A DNA stretch of 64,000 bases from an uncultured Ruegeria sp. (GCF_947500045.1 NZ_CANMQQ010000001.1:558001-622000); one strand, 5' to 3'; numbered from the stretch's first letter, positions 48,362 to 57,663 are shown. A program made the numbers and translations. Notes: generated from the sequence alone by a model not told the origin.

Positions 48362-49954
48362 ATGACGAAACTGCTGACTGCTGGGCAAATGCGTACCATC
48401 GAACAGGCTGCAATCAAGTCTGGGCAAGCAACGGGCCTTGAGCTGATGGAGCGCGCCGGAGAAGGTGTCGTTGCTGCGGTTTTGGAAGAATGGCCGGAAC
48501 TGGCAGAAAGCTCTGGCCGTGCGGTGGTTCTATGCGGTCCTGGTAACAACGGCGGCGACGGTTTCGTGGTCGCGCGGTTGTTGCGAGGGCAGGGGTGGCA
48601 GGTCGAGGTGTTTCTGTATGGCGATCCCACCAATCTGCCACCGGATGCGCGGGTGAACTATGACCGATGGGAGGGGCCAACACACAGTGTGGCCGATTTT
48701 GGCCGGACGGAATTTCAGCATCCGAACCTTTCCATTGATGCGCTGTTTGGCACCGGGTTGGCGCGACCGATCGAAGATCCTGCAGTGTGGGAATACCTTT
48801 GGGCGCATGATGATGCAGCAGACGCGTGGGAAATGCGCAGACATGGCTGCGGTACAGATATCGCTCCGCCACGCACTGTCGCAATTGATCTGCCGTCGGG
48901 TCTTTGTTCAGACTCGGGCAAAGTTCTTGGCGGCGCGTTTCCGCAGCATGGTCGCCGGTGCGCGCGTTCCGCCCTGACGGTCTCGTTTCACGCACGCAAG
49001 CTTGGGCATATTCTGAGCGACGGTCCATCCTATTGCGGTCGGCTGATCGTGAAAGATATCGGACTGGACCCCAAGGCTGACGGTACAGAAGTGGCAAGTT
49101 TGGTAGCACGGCCAGCTAGCCTCAGCCTCAGCAAGAGTGACCCTGACCACAAGTATTCGTATGGACACGCCTTTGTCCTGACAGGTGGCGTTGGAAAAAC
49201 CGGGGCCGCACGGTTGGCAGCCCGCGCAGCATTGCGAATAGGTGCAGGGCTGGTGACGCTGGGCGCACCACCCGCAGCACAGATGGAGGTCGCGGGCCAG
49301 ATCACCGCGCTAATGCTGCAGCGGGTCGATGCGGGTGATGAATTATCCGATTTACTGCAGGATGAGCGGTTGAATTCGCTTTGTCTTGGACCCGGCTTGG
49401 GGTTGGTGCGTTCGCGGGAACTGGTGCCCGTCGCGTTGGCGTCAAAGCGCCGAACTGTTCTGGATGCAGATGCGATTTCGGCGTTTGCCGATCAACCCGC
49501 CGAACTGCTGGATGTGTTGCATGACAAATGTGTTCTGACACCGCACGGAGGCGAGTTCGCCCGTTTGTTCCCTGATATTGCTGAAAAGCTAAATGAGAAC
49601 CCGGCAAAGGGCCCAGCCTTTTCCAAGGTGGATGCAACCCGTAAAGCGGCGGAACGGGCAGGGTGTTGCGTGCTGTTCAAAGGTCCTGACACGGTTATCG
49701 CAGCGCCGGGCGGGCAATGCTCGGTCAGTTCTGCCCGATATGAACGCGCAGCGCCGTGGCTGGCGACAGCCGGATCAGGCGATGTTTTGGCCGGGTTTAT
49801 CACCGGATTGCTTGCCCGCGGTTTCGAACCGTTTCAGGCGGCGGAAACGGCAGCCTGGTTGCATGTGGAATGCGCGCGGAACTTTGGGCCCGGGTTGATT
49901 GCCGAAGATTTGGCAGATCAATTGCCAGCAGTATTTCGGCAGATTGGCAGTTAA
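48362..49954 (+). CDS. nnr: Bifunctional NAD(P)HX epimerase/dehydratase
   Basis: A 530-residue repair enzyme. Residues about 1-215 are the YjeF_N epimerase domain (CGPGNNGGDGFVVARLL, about 57-73) and residues about 235-525 a carbohydrate-kinase-like ADP-dependent dehydratase (LGPGLGLVRSRE, DADAISAFAD, TPHGGEFARLF, GSGDVLAGFITGLLARG). The two activities restore hydrated NADH and NADPH. The start is the ATG at 48362, with GAGGGG nearby; the gene is divergent from glnB. Confidence 0.95.
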   Translation: MTKLLTAGQMRTIEQAAIKSGQATGLELMERAGEGVVAAVLEEWPELAESSGRAVVLCGPGNNGGDGFVVARLLRGQGWQVEVFLYGDPTNLPPDARVNYDRWEGPTHSVADFGRTEFQHPNLSIDALFGTGLARPIEDPAVWEYLWAHDDAADAWEMRRHGCGTDIAPPRTVAIDLPSGLCSDSGKVLGGAFPQHGRRCARSALTVSFHARKLGHILSDGPSYCGRLIVKDIGLDPKADGTEVASLVARPASLSLSKSDPDHKYSYGHAFVLTGGVGKTGAARLAARAALRIGAGLVTLGAPPAAQMEVAGQITALMLQRVDAGDELSDLLQDERLNSLCLGPGLGLVRSRELVPVALASKRRTVLDADAISAFADQPAELLDVLHDKCVLTPHGGEFARLFPDIAEKLNENPAKGPAFSKVDATRKAAERAGCCVLFKGPDTVIAAPGGQCSVSSARYERAAPWLATAGSGDVLAGFITGLLARGFEPFQAAETAAWLHVECARNFGPGLIAEDLADQLPAVFRQIGS

Positions 49955-49981
49955 TGACCGATTGCTACCAAGACTGGCGAA

Positions 49982-50006
49982 TTTGCGCTGCTGAGTGCAG
50001 CGCAAA
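49982..50006 (+). terminator. Hairpin downstream of the NAD(P)HX repair gene
   Basis: A perfect 10-bp stem TTTGCGCTGC / GCAGCGCAAA with a five-base loop, 28 bp after the stop. No T-run follows; it is probably the transcript end. Confidence 0.55.
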
Positions 50007-50057
50007 ACGCATAGCGGAAGTTTGCAGAATGCAACGGTCAGAGCGGTAGTTTTCTTG

Positions 50058-50063
50058 TATAAT
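50058..50063 (+). promoter_or_regulatory. Possible -10 box for the porin gene
   Basis: A perfect TATAAT in an AT-rich patch 184 bp upstream of the porin start codon. No convincing -35 is found at 16-18 bp, so this is tentative. Confidence 0.3.
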
Positions 50064-50246
50064 CAATAGAGTCGCTTTTTGAGACTCAGTTAATGGATCG
50101 AAATTCATATTGAATTCTTGATCTCGACTTAATGCTCTGTGGCGAAAAGCAATGAATATGGAACTTGGTCCGGTATCTCGGGAAACGCAGGATCCGGTGA
50201 ATAGTTGAGCAGTATCAAACTCGTAAAACCATCCACGGTGAATAAT

Positions 50247-51371
50247 ATGACAGTGAATTTCAAACTGACTTCAATGGCAACGGTACTGGCTGCGTCAACC
50301 GCACTGCCTGCCGCCGCTGAACTGAAATACGAAAACAATACGGGCGGTTATGTGCTGCTTTATGGACAGCTGAACCCGGCCTTGATCTCGGTCGACGACG
50401 GAGAAGACACTGAGACCCGTGTGCTGGACAACGACCTTTCGAACAGTCGGGTCGGACTGGAATTGTTCCAGCCATTTGGCAACAATGATTTCACGTTCCG
50501 TCTGGAGACCGGACTGGGCCTGCCGAATTCAAGCGAGTGGAACCAGTTGGGAACTGATTTCAGCGGCTGGACCCGTGAAGATATCCGTCACGCCGATTTT
50601 GCATTGGCAGGTGACTGGGGTAAATTCTCGGCTGGTCAGGGTAGCATGGTATCGGATGGCGCTGCCGAAGCGGACCTGTCCTATGTTGGGACCGCACTCT
50701 ATTCCTTCACCAATGACGAGAATGGCGGTTTTTTCTACCGTGGCACCGACGGTCTTCTGAGTGATATCACCGTTGGAGATTCCAGCAGCAACTTTGACGG
50801 GGGGCGCCGAGGTCGCGTTCGCTATGACACGCCTGAGTTCAGCGGATTCAAGGCCGGGATCGCATATGGTCAGAATATCCTGTCCAGCGACGATGACGAC
50901 GACTACTACGACATCGGTTTGAGGTATAACAACACCTTCGGTGGCGGGGTCGAGTTTGCTGCGGCATTGGCATATGCCGTTCGCTCGGCTGACGATGGAT
51001 CGGGAGATCGCAAAGACACAATCGGGTCGGCCTCGGTTCTGCTGCAAAGTGGTCTGAGCTTTACCGTTGCAGCAGGCACGCGCGATAACGATGCGGATGG
51101 CGCATCTGATCCGAACTACTTCTACGGCAAGATCGCTTATGAGGACCAGTGGTTATCCTGGGGTAAAACCGGCATCGGGATCGACTACTACTCGGGCTCG
51201 GATTTTGAGAACGATGGCTCAAGCACAGATGCGTGGGGTATCGCCGTTGTTCAGCGTATCGACAGCATCAATACCGATGCCTACCTGAAATACCGTAATC
51301 ACGACTTCGAAGACGGTGCCTCGTTCGACAACAACGAAGCCTGGGTGCTGGGTGCCCGCTGGAGGTTCTGA
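50247..51371 (+). CDS. Outer membrane porin
   Basis: A 374-residue outer-membrane beta-barrel. A signal peptide (about 1-25, ALPAAAE) precedes the barrel, which shows alternating polar/aromatic strands (NTGGYVLLYGQLNPALISV, RVGLELFQPF, FTFRLETGLGL) and acidic loops (DDDDDYYD), and ends in WRF, the C-terminal aromatic that the BAM complex recognises. It resembles the gram-negative porin family common in Rhodobacteraceae. The ATG at 50247 starts the signal peptide; the frame extends 14 codons upstream without support. Confidence 0.9.
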   Translation: MTVNFKLTSMATVLAASTALPAAAELKYENNTGGYVLLYGQLNPALISVDDGEDTETRVLDNDLSNSRVGLELFQPFGNNDFTFRLETGLGLPNSSEWNQLGTDFSGWTREDIRHADFALAGDWGKFSAGQGSMVSDGAAEADLSYVGTALYSFTNDENGGFFYRGTDGLLSDITVGDSSSNFDGGRRGRVRYDTPEFSGFKAGIAYGQNILSSDDDDDYYDIGLRYNNTFGGGVEFAAALAYAVRSADDGSGDRKDTIGSASVLLQSGLSFTVAAGTRDNDADGASDPNYFYGKIAYEDQWLSWGKTGIGIDYYSGSDFENDGSSTDAWGIAVVQRIDSINTDAYLKYRNHDFEDGASFDNNEAWVLGARWRF

Positions 51372-51392
51372 TTTCGTCTTACTTTGCTAATC

Positions 51393-51423
51393 AAACGCCC
51401 CGGCTTGCACCGGGGCGTTTTTT
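51393..51423 (+). terminator. Terminator after the porin gene
   Basis: AAACGCCCCGG (51393-51403) pairs with CCGGGGCGTTT (51410-51420), six-base loop, followed by TTT. Confidence 0.9.
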
Positions 51424-51556
51424 CGTCCGGAAGATGGGCAAAACCGGGCTGAAAGGGCCATTGCCTCTTGCACGCGGGCGGCAGGGCAAATAGAAGGCGT
51501 CAAATTTGCCCGGCGCGCCCGTTTTGCGCGCCCCGAATCCTATGGGGACTACCAAA

Positions 51557-52888
51557 ATGCAGGTTACCGAGACGCTGAACGAAGGTCTGAAACGCGGCTA
51601 CAACATCGTAGTGACCGCGGCCGAGCTGGACGACAAGGTTAACGAAAAGCTTACCGAAGCACAGCCCGAAGTTGAGATGAAGGGTTTCCGCAAGGGCAAG
51701 GTGCCGATGGCACTGCTGAAAAAGCAGTTTGGCCAGCGCCTGCTTGGTGAAGCGATGCAGGAAACCATCGACGGTGCGATGAACAAGCACTTTGAAGACA
51801 GCGGTGATCGTCCGGCCCTGCAGCCTGAGGTCAAGATGACCAACGAGGACTGGAAAGAAGGCGACGACGTTGAAGTCGAGATGTCTTATGAGGCATTGCC
51901 TGCGATCCCCGAGGTTGACCTGAAATCGGTCGAGCTGGAGAAGCTGGTAGTCAAAGCCGATGACGCAGCCGTAGAAGAAGCGCTGAACAATCTGGCCGAG
52001 ACCGCGCAGAACTTCAAAGCGCGCCGCAAGGGTTCGAAAGCCAAAGACGGCGACCAGATCGTGTTCGATTTTGTTGGTAAAGTTGACGGCGAAGAATTCG
52101 AAGGTGGTTCGGCGGAAGATTACCCGCTGGTTCTGGGCTCCAACAGCTTTATCCCCGGCTTTGAAGAGCAACTGGTTGGCGCGAAAGCCGAGGAAGAAAA
52201 AGACGTAAACGTCACCTTCCCGGAAGAGTATGGTGCCGAGCATCTAGCCGGTAAAGACGCCGTGTTCACCTGCACCATCAAAGAGGTGAAAGAACCGGTT
52301 GCAGCCGAGGTTGACGATGAGCTGGCAACGAAATTCGGTGCTGAAGATCTGACCGCGTTGAAAACTCAGATCGCTGAGCGTCTGGAAGCCGAATATGCCG
52401 GCGCATCGCGCGCGGTCATGAAGCGTGCTTTGCTGGACGCACTGGACGAGAAGGTTTCGTTCGACCTGCCGCCGTCACTGGTTGAGGCCGAAGCCAAGCA
52501 GATTGCACATCAGCTGTGGCACGAAGAAAACCCGGAGGTCGAAGGCCACGATCACGATCCGATCGAGCCCACCGATGAACACAATAAACTGGCCGAGCGC
52601 CGCGTACGTTTGGGCCTGCTGCTGGCAGAGCTGGGCCAGAAGGCCGAGGTTGAAGTATCTGACGCCGAGATGACGCAGGCGATCATGAACCAGGCGCGTC
52701 AGTATCCGGGACAGGAACGCCAGTTCTTCGAGTTCGTGCAGCAGAACGCTCAGATGCAGCAGCAGCTGCGTGCGCCGATTTTTGAAGACAAGGTTGTTGA
52801 CTACATCGTCGAGCTGGCCCAGGTCGCAGACAAAGAAGTCAACAAAGACGATCTGCAAAAAGCCGTTGAGGCACTGGAAGAGGAATAA
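51557..52888 (+). CDS. tig: Trigger factor
   Basis: A 443-residue ribosome-bound chaperone and peptidyl-prolyl isomerase. The ribosome-binding signature GFRKGKVP is at about residues 42-49; the PPIase (FKBP) domain (about 150-240) contains [25 protein letters not shown]. The helical arms follow. A longer frame to 51506 is open but the family N-terminus is [18 protein letters not shown] precedes the ATG. Confidence 0.97.
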   Translation: MQVTETLNEGLKRGYNIVVTAAELDDKVNEKLTEAQPEVEMKGFRKGKVPMALLKKQFGQRLLGEAMQETIDGAMNKHFEDSGDRPALQPEVKMTNEDWKEGDDVEVEMSYEALPAIPEVDLKSVELEKLVVKADDAAVEEALNNLAETAQNFKARRKGSKAKDGDQIVFDFVGKVDGEEFEGGSAEDYPLVLGSNSFIPGFEEQLVGAKAEEEKDVNVTFPEEYGAEHLAGKDAVFTCTIKEVKEPVAAEVDDELATKFGAEDLTALKTQIAERLEAEYAGASRAVMKRALLDALDEKVSFDLPPSLVEAEAKQIAHQLWHEENPEVEGHDHDPIEPTDEHNKLAERRVRLGLLLAELGQKAEVEVSDAEMTQAIMNQARQYPGQERQFFEFVQQNAQMQQQLRAPIFEDKVVDYIVELAQVADKEVNKDDLQKAVEALEEE

Positions 52889-52918
52889 TCCTCTTCCTTC
52901 CCCCCTGCTTGGGGTCAT

Positions 52919-52954
52919 AAAAAAGCGGAGCCGCCTAGAATTAGACGGCTCCGC
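52919..52954 (-). terminator. Terminator of luxI
   Basis: A 9-bp perfect stem GCGGAGCCG / CGGCTCCGC with a 12-base loop. The T-run is on the minus strand (complement of six A at 52919-52924), so it serves luxI. Confidence 0.8.
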
Positions 52955-52985
52955 ATGGGTGGCTTTGTGCTATGAGGTGAGGGGG

Positions 52986-53840
52986 TCAGGCCTCATGAGC
53001 AAAAGCACGGGGGGTCTGTAACAGAGCGGTCTTTTGCTCTGGTGTAAATGTGTCTGACAGGGCCTCGATCAGTTTCAGAACTGCCTGTCTTTCCTCTTCC
53101 GTCTTGGCCGAACTCATCTGTTCGACAAAGTATTTCTCAAGATCGGTAAGCGGTTTGTGGTCGCGGTTTGCAGGGCTGAGTGTTGCGGCCTTTTTGGCCT
53201 CGAACATCTCCAGTGCTTCTTCTTCCTCGATAAAGACATCGTGCCGGATGTCCGCGAATTCGCGAAGGCCCGAAATTCGTTCTTCAGAGCAATCCAGCAA
53301 GGCCGCCATGGCCGGGACTTTACCCATTGGAACGGTTTGGCCCACATAGTCGTAAGGAGCACAGTTCGAGCGTTTGAGGACGCGGTTCATAACCGGGTCA
53401 ATCACGGTGATGATATCCTGAATACCGGCGTTGCGGCAGTACTCCAGGGAACCGATCATGAGCTCACAGGTCGCATAAGAGACGGAATTCTTTTCTTTAC
53501 CGCGCGTCAGGCGCTGCGTGTCGACGCAAAAGCGGGTGGATTCCCACATGGTCGCGCTGCGCATCGGTGCCTCACCGCACAGAATATCCGAGAACACATC
53601 CGAAAGCATGTGCGGTCCGGTGGTCTGGAGTGCGCGTACTGCGGCCACGACGTTCCCCTCGTCGTCGAGACCGATTACATACGCTGGATCCAAGTGATCG
53701 AACTGGTCGATTTCCTTGCCGTCTTCTATGTTGACGTCCCATCCAAGTCGCCCGCCAAAAACCCGAGCGCGCAGTTCGAACATATCGTCAAGTACTTCCC
53801 CGAACAGATGTCTGTTCAGTCCATCAACTACCAAAATCAT
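52986..53840 (-). CDS. luxI: LuxI-type acyl-homoserine-lactone synthase with C-terminal extension
   Basis: A 284-residue enzyme that makes an AHL signal from SAM and acyl-ACP (or acyl-CoA). The conserved core is seen: ELRARVFGGRLGWDV, DQFDHLDPAYVIG, VVAAVRALQTTGPHML and WESTRFCVD. The core ends near residue 210; a further 70-75 residues, rich in Glu/Lys (FIEEEEALEMFEAKK ... QMSSAKTEEERQAVLK), make a charged tail beyond the usual 200-220-residue length. An AAGGGGG site precedes the ATG. The gene lies 119 bp after luxR on the same strand. Confidence 0.92.
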   Translation of the reverse strand: MILVVDGLNRHLFGEVLDDMFELRARVFGGRLGWDVNIEDGKEIDQFDHLDPAYVIGLDDEGNVVAAVRALQTTGPHMLSDVFSDILCGEAPMRSATMWESTRFCVDTQRLTRGKEKNSVSYATCELMIGSLEYCRNAGIQDIITVIDPVMNRVLKRSNCAPYDYVGQTVPMGKVPAMAALLDCSEERISGLREFADIRHDVFIEEEEALEMFEAKKAATLSPANRDHKPLTDLEKYFVEQMSSAKTEEERQAVLKLIEALSDTFTPEQKTALLQTPRAFAHEA

Positions 53841-53885
53841 GTTAACCCCCTTCGAGTAATCTGTCTGTGGATAAGACGTTACTCG

Positions 53886-53901
53886 GATTCGAGGGCGAAT
53901 C
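53886..53901 (-). promoter_or_regulatory. Candidate LuxR-binding palindrome upstream of luxI
   Basis: GATTCG-AGGG-CGAATC is a perfect inverted repeat of 6-bp arms, 46-61 bp before the luxI start, where a lux box would be expected. It does not match the Vibrio consensus, so the assignment is inference. Confidence 0.4.
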
Positions 53902-53959
53902 TATTGGGGGTTTCCCGTAATATTGGCTTTTTTAGGACGAAAATTGAGGGGATTTTGCT

Positions 53960-54661
53960 TTACCCGGGGTAAATTAGGCCGATTCCGATCGCGCGACCGA
54001 CAGCCTGCGGAGTGGTCAGTGCATTAAGCTTTTCACGCGATGAACGCAAGTGGACCTCAACCGTGCGGTGCGAAATCGACAGGATATCGCCGATATCCTG
54101 TTGGGATTTACCCGCTGCAGCCCATTGCAAAATCTCCAACTCGCGGCTGGACAGGGTGGGGTGATATAGCATCCGGCTGATCGTGTCCGATGTCATCACA
54201 TTGTCATGGATGTGTACGGCCAGAGATTGCAGATCGCTTATCACATTCGGAACCAGCTTTTTCCACTCATCCCGGCTGCATTCACGTACGGCACTTAGCA
54301 GGCCGATATCCCCGTACGGCCCACGAACCGGAATGGTAATGCCCTGATCTGGAATGCCAAAATCATGCGCATCGCGAAAAACACGTTGGAAATCTTTGCC
54401 ACGTTCAAGGCGGCTCCAATCTACCGGAGCGATGCTGCGCTGGCTCATATGCAGCGTCGGATCAATCAGGTGCAGGCCTTGCTCTTGATAGTGGGCTTTC
54501 CAGTCATCGCCATAGGTCACGTGACCATGAATGGTACCCGCAGCCGGGTTCATACCCGCATAGGCCGCGTGGTCCATTTCGTATTTATCACAGACCTGAC
54601 GCAGGAACTCGTCATACCGAGTATCCTGTTCTGGTAGGGTGCTGAGATCAACAATATCCAT
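53960..54661 (-). CDS. luxR: LuxR-type AHL-responsive regulator
   Basis: A 233-residue transcription factor. The autoinducer-binding domain keeps the conserved residues Trp and Tyr in WKAHYQEQ, Asp-Pro in IDPT, Trp in VDWSRL and Gly in GDIGLLSA. The C-terminal GerE HTH runs LSSRELEILQWAAAGKSQQDIGDILSISHRTVEVHLRSSREKL (about 170-212), with the conserved E, L and G. No Shine-Dalgarno is obvious before the ATG. A group of repeated 9-mers is upstream. Confidence 0.92.
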   Translation of the reverse strand: MDIVDLSTLPEQDTRYDEFLRQVCDKYEMDHAAYAGMNPAAGTIHGHVTYGDDWKAHYQEQGLHLIDPTLHMSQRSIAPVDWSRLERGKDFQRVFRDAHDFGIPDQGITIPVRGPYGDIGLLSAVRECSRDEWKKLVPNVISDLQSLAVHIHDNVMTSDTISRMLYHPTLSSRELEILQWAAAGKSQQDIGDILSISHRTVEVHLRSSREKLNALTTPQAVGRAIGIGLIYPG

Positions 54662-54750
54662 GTGGCAACGACCAGCTAGACCCGAGTGAGAGGGCGGATC
54701 CCTTTAACCAGGAAAAAAGATACTGCCTTCCCTGACGTCAAGAAAGACAC

Positions 54751-54811
54751 CACATTTCCCATATCATGACAAGAAGCTAGGGGAAATGTCTGCCTTTTAA
54801 AGGGAAATGTG
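54751..54811 (-). repeat. Three GGGAAATGT elements upstream of luxR
   Basis: CACATTTCCC (54751-54760, inverted), GGGGAAATGT (54780-54789) and GGGAAATGTG (54802-54811) all carry the 9-mer GGGAAATGT. The last two are direct repeats 21 bp apart (two helical turns) and both are followed by TGCCTTT-like DNA. They lie 90-150 bp upstream of luxR, in a 281-bp gap, and probably bind a regulator. Confidence 0.5.
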
Positions 54812-54942
54812 CCTTTGATGCACATCTATTTCGTGTCCTCTACGAAGGGTAACATCAGAACAACAGTATCCATCCCGGGGTTCACCGGTTTTTGTGAGTG
54901 GTTATGTGCATACTTTACAGGAAAAATGCGCAGTAAAAACGT

Positions 54943-55428
54943 CTAATTTGTGGCGGAAACCAGACCGGTTTCAACCAGCATACCCCTCGCTTTGGCCTCA
55001 GGGTAGTAACCTTTGGCATACAGGAATATTGCGCGCTGTTGATCTCCGTCCGACAAAAGCCATGCACCACGCAGGTATTTGCCAGCAAATTCAAGATTGG
55101 TATCAGCGTCCAGCAAACCTTGGGCATTTCCAGTATAGCCCATAGAGCGCGCTGTCGCGGGCAGGATTTGCAGCAAGCCATAGTAAGGACGGTTCACCGC
55201 CCAGGGCCGATGTGTGCTTTCGCGTATGGCCAGCTTGTGCACCAATTCGCGCGGCAATTCGTAGTGGTCAGCCCACTTATTGATCGAGGCGCGCAGCTCT
55301 GGTGTTTCGTTGGGATAAAGTGGCGGATCAAACGCCTCGCCACGACTTGGCGTATCGGGGCCACCACATGCAGAAAGCGGCGCCACGATCAAAAGGGCCA
55401 AAACGGTGCGGCGAAGAAGAGAAGGCAT
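54943..55428 (-). CDS. Small lytic transglycosylase lipoprotein
   Basis: A 161-residue lipoprotein with a lipobox (LSAC, Cys at about residue 21) and an SLT domain: catalytic Glu in LAIRESTHRPWAVN (about residue 70), YYGLLQILPATARSMGY (about 82-98), LLDADTNLEFAGKYL. It cleaves peptidoglycan at the inner leaflet of the outer membrane. It lies upstream of luxR and downstream of the ribosomal operon, on the minus strand. Confidence 0.87.
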   Translation of the reverse strand: MPSLLRRTVLALLIVAPLSACGGPDTPSRGEAFDPPLYPNETPELRASINKWADHYELPRELVHKLAIRESTHRPWAVNRPYYGLLQILPATARSMGYTGNAQGLLDADTNLEFAGKYLRGAWLLSDGDQQRAIFLYAKGYYPEAKARGMLVETGLVSATN

Positions 55429-55529
55429 GGGTATACTCCGGGTTTGCAGAGGCCGATGATATGCAATGTCGACCTGACTGCAAGCTCAGGTGCGGCGGCG
55501 GGCCAATATCCGCTGTTTTCCGATTGGAA

Positions 55530-55561
55530 AACGAAAAGGGCCACGCAGATGCGTGGCCCTT
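55530..55561 (-). terminator. Terminator of the rpsF-rpsR-rplI operon
   Basis: AAGGGCCACGC (55536-55546) and GCGTGGCCCTT (55551-55561) make a perfect 11-bp stem with loop AGAT; the minus-strand tail is T-rich. Confidence 0.85.
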
Positions 55562-55584
55562 CGATTTCAATAGCTGCCACCAGA

Positions 55585-56205
55585 TCAGGCTTTGGCTTCG
55601 TCTTCTTCAGCTGGCGCTTCTTCAGAAACCAGTTCTTCGTCTTCAGACGCGGCCGAGCCGATGTCGTCGAACAGTTCGGCAATCTCGAATTCGGCAGCTG
55701 CTTCTTCTTCAGCGGCCAGTTCCTGAATCGATTTGCCCGACGCCTGCAATTCGGCTTCTTCTGCCGAACGGGCGACGTTCATCTTGATCTCGGCTTCAAC
55801 CTCGGGGTGCAGTTTGACCGCGACCGAATGCAGGCCCAGTTCCTTGATCGGAGCGATCAGGATGACCTGTTTCTTGTCGACGGTGAAACCAGCCTCGGTT
55901 GCGGCGTCGGCAGCGTCACGCGGGGTGACCGAGCCGTACAGCGCACCAGCATCCGATGCCGAGCGAATCACGATGAACTGTTGTCCGTCCAGCTTTTCGG
56001 CCAGTGCAGCGGCCTCGGCTTTGGTTTCCAGGTTGCGCGCTTCAAGCTGCGCTTTCTGAGCCTCAAAAGACGCGATGTTGGCATCCGATGCGCTCAAGGC
56101 TTTGCCTTGGGGCAGCAGGAAGTTGCGGGCAAAGCCGGGTTTGACGTCAACGACGTCGCCCATTTGGCCCAGTTTCGCAACGCGTTCCAGAAGGATAACT
56201 TGCAT
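55585..56205 (-). CDS. rplI: 50S ribosomal protein L9 (bL9) with acidic extension
   Basis: A 206-residue protein of the large subunit. The N-terminal domain ([36 protein letters not shown]) and the C-terminal domain ([17 protein letters not shown]...) are typical; the last 45-50 residues are dominated by Glu, Asp and Ala ([30 protein letters not shown]), which lengthens it well beyond the roughly 150 residues of E. coli L9. Such tails are known in alphaproteobacteria. A TAAGGAG site precedes the ATG; the gene is last in the operon. Confidence 0.95.
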   Translation of the reverse strand: MQVILLERVAKLGQMGDVVDVKPGFARNFLLPQGKALSASDANIASFEAQKAQLEARNLETKAEAAALAEKLDGQQFIVIRSASDAGALYGSVTPRDAADAATEAGFTVDKKQVILIAPIKELGLHSVAVKLHPEVEAEIKMNVARSAEEAELQASGKSIQELAAEEEAAAEFEIAELFDDIGSAASEDEELVSEEAPAEEDEAKA

Positions 56206-56217
56206 ATCAGTCTCTCC

Positions 56218-56445
56218 TTACTTCACAGCGTAGGGCAGCAGGGCGAGGAAGCGGGCGCGCTTGATAGCACGGGCCAGTTCACGCTGCTTTTTCGCCGAAA
56301 CGGCGGTGATGCGCGAAGGAACGATCTTGCCACGCTCCGAGATGTAGCGCTGCAGCAGACGGGTGTCTTTGTAATCGATCTTCGGCGCGTTGTCGCCCGA
56401 GAACGGGCAGACCTTGCGGCGGCGGAAAAATGGTTTTGCGGCCAT
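56218..56445 (-). CDS. rpsR: 30S ribosomal protein S18 (bS18)
   Basis: A 75-residue small-subunit protein binding S6 and 16S rRNA. It begins [18 protein letters not shown] with the CPF motif and continues [19 protein letters not shown] and the [14 protein letters not shown] signature. The length is normal. Confidence 0.97.
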   Translation of the reverse strand: MAAKPFFRRRKVCPFSGDNAPKIDYKDTRLLQRYISERGKIVPSRITAVSAKKQRELARAIKRARFLALLPYAVK

Positions 56446-56472
56446 GGTTTAAGTCCTTTCGTCAGGCGTTGA

Positions 56473-56826
56473 TCAACGGCGCTCGCGGCGGCCTTCGCGC
56501 TCATCGCGCTTTTGCATCTGGACCGAGGGGCCCTCGTTGTGCTCGTCGACCTTGATGGTCAGAACGCGCATAACGTCGTCATGCAGGCGCATCAGGCGTT
56601 CCATTTCCTGAACGGCGCCAGCGGGGGCGTCGGTCTTCAGGAAGGAATAGTGACCCTTGCGGTTTTTGTTGATTTTGTAAGCCATCGTCTTGACGCCCCA
56701 GTACTCGCTGTCGACGACATTGCCGCCGTTGTCAGCCAGAACGGTGCCGAAATGTTCGACAAGGCTTTCCGCCTGCGTGTTGGACAAGTCCTGACGCGCA
56801 ATCATTACATGCTCATACAGTGGCAT
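56473..56826 (-). CDS. rpsF: 30S ribosomal protein S6 (bS6)
   Basis: A 117-residue protein, first gene of the operon. MPLYEHVMIARQDLS and MAYKINKNRKGHYSFLKTDAP are its signatures; the C-terminal tail (KRDEREGRRERR) is charged. The ATG at 56826 has an AGGAG site; the frame open to 56973 upstream is not part of the gene. Confidence 0.96.
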   Translation of the reverse strand: MPLYEHVMIARQDLSNTQAESLVEHFGTVLADNGGNVVDSEYWGVKTMAYKINKNRKGHYSFLKTDAPAGAVQEMERLMRLHDDVMRVLTIKVDEHNEGPSVQMQKRDEREGRRERR

Positions 56827-57094
56827 GTTCACTCCTGTTTCTATCAAGGCGCATTTCAAAGGCGGGGCCGGTTCGTCCTTCGCGACCCTGCCACGAGAGG
56901 CTGCGCGATTCACTATATTGCGAAGGATGGCCCCATATACACGTTTGAGCAGGCTGGGCAAGCCCCGCCACATGTGCCCCGGTGAAGTCGTCCAATTTCC
57001 ACTGGTGTGCCCAATTCCTGACGCTTTTCGCCCCGAGGTTGTTCATGAAGACCGGAGTACCCGGCAGTTTGGAAAACTTAGACAGGGCAAGACA

Positions 57095-57613
57095 ATGGCC
57101 GTCATGAACACAAACACTTTTGAACAATCCGCGCCTCGCGCAGCATTTGACAAATCCGTACCCGTTTTGATCACTTTCGCACCGAACTGGCGCGCACGGA
57201 TGGTCCTTATGCGTGCAATCGGGGCGTTTCTGATCATATCAGCCTTTTCCATGTGGCTGATGCCGGGTTCTGTCATGGGCGCCGAGGTTTGGCCGATCAA
57301 GCTGGTCGCTTCCCTTATGTTCCTGATCGCTGGTGTCAGCCTACTGACTCTTGAGGTCATGGACTCTCGCCCCGATGCTTATTTCGACCCGATCCGTCGC
57401 GAGGTTCGCATTCTTCAAAAGAATGAAAATGGCCGCCCGCAAACGGTTCTGCGCCGCAGCTACGACTCGCTGGGTGGCGCGCGATTTGCAGATGATCAGG
57501 TTGAGCTGTTCGATGTGGACGGCAGCCTGCTGATGAAGCTGCCGTTGCAATCGGCGGATGTTAGCTCAGCTTTGAAAGGCCAACTCTGCCAAAACGTAAC
57601 AATTTTCGCCTGA
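57095..57613 (+). CDS. Hypothetical membrane protein with two helices
   Basis: A 172-residue protein that I do not recognise. Two close hydrophobic segments (about residues 36-58 and 66-86, GAFLIISAFSMWLMP and IKLVASLMFLIAGVSLL) are followed by a soluble domain of beta character (DPIRREVRILQKNENGRPQTVLRRSYDSLGGARF). The start at 57095 is a choice among in-frame codons; an ATG at 57104 is possible. It is divergent from rpsF. Confidence 0.65.
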   Translation: MAVMNTNTFEQSAPRAAFDKSVPVLITFAPNWRARMVLMRAIGAFLIISAFSMWLMPGSVMGAEVWPIKLVASLMFLIAGVSLLTLEVMDSRPDAYFDPIRREVRILQKNENGRPQTVLRRSYDSLGGARFADDQVELFDVDGSLLMKLPLQSADVSSALKGQLCQNVTIFA

Positions 57614-57663
57614 TTTCTCTTCTGTTCAAAAAGGAACAGAACTTGTGAATCAAAAAGACTTGT

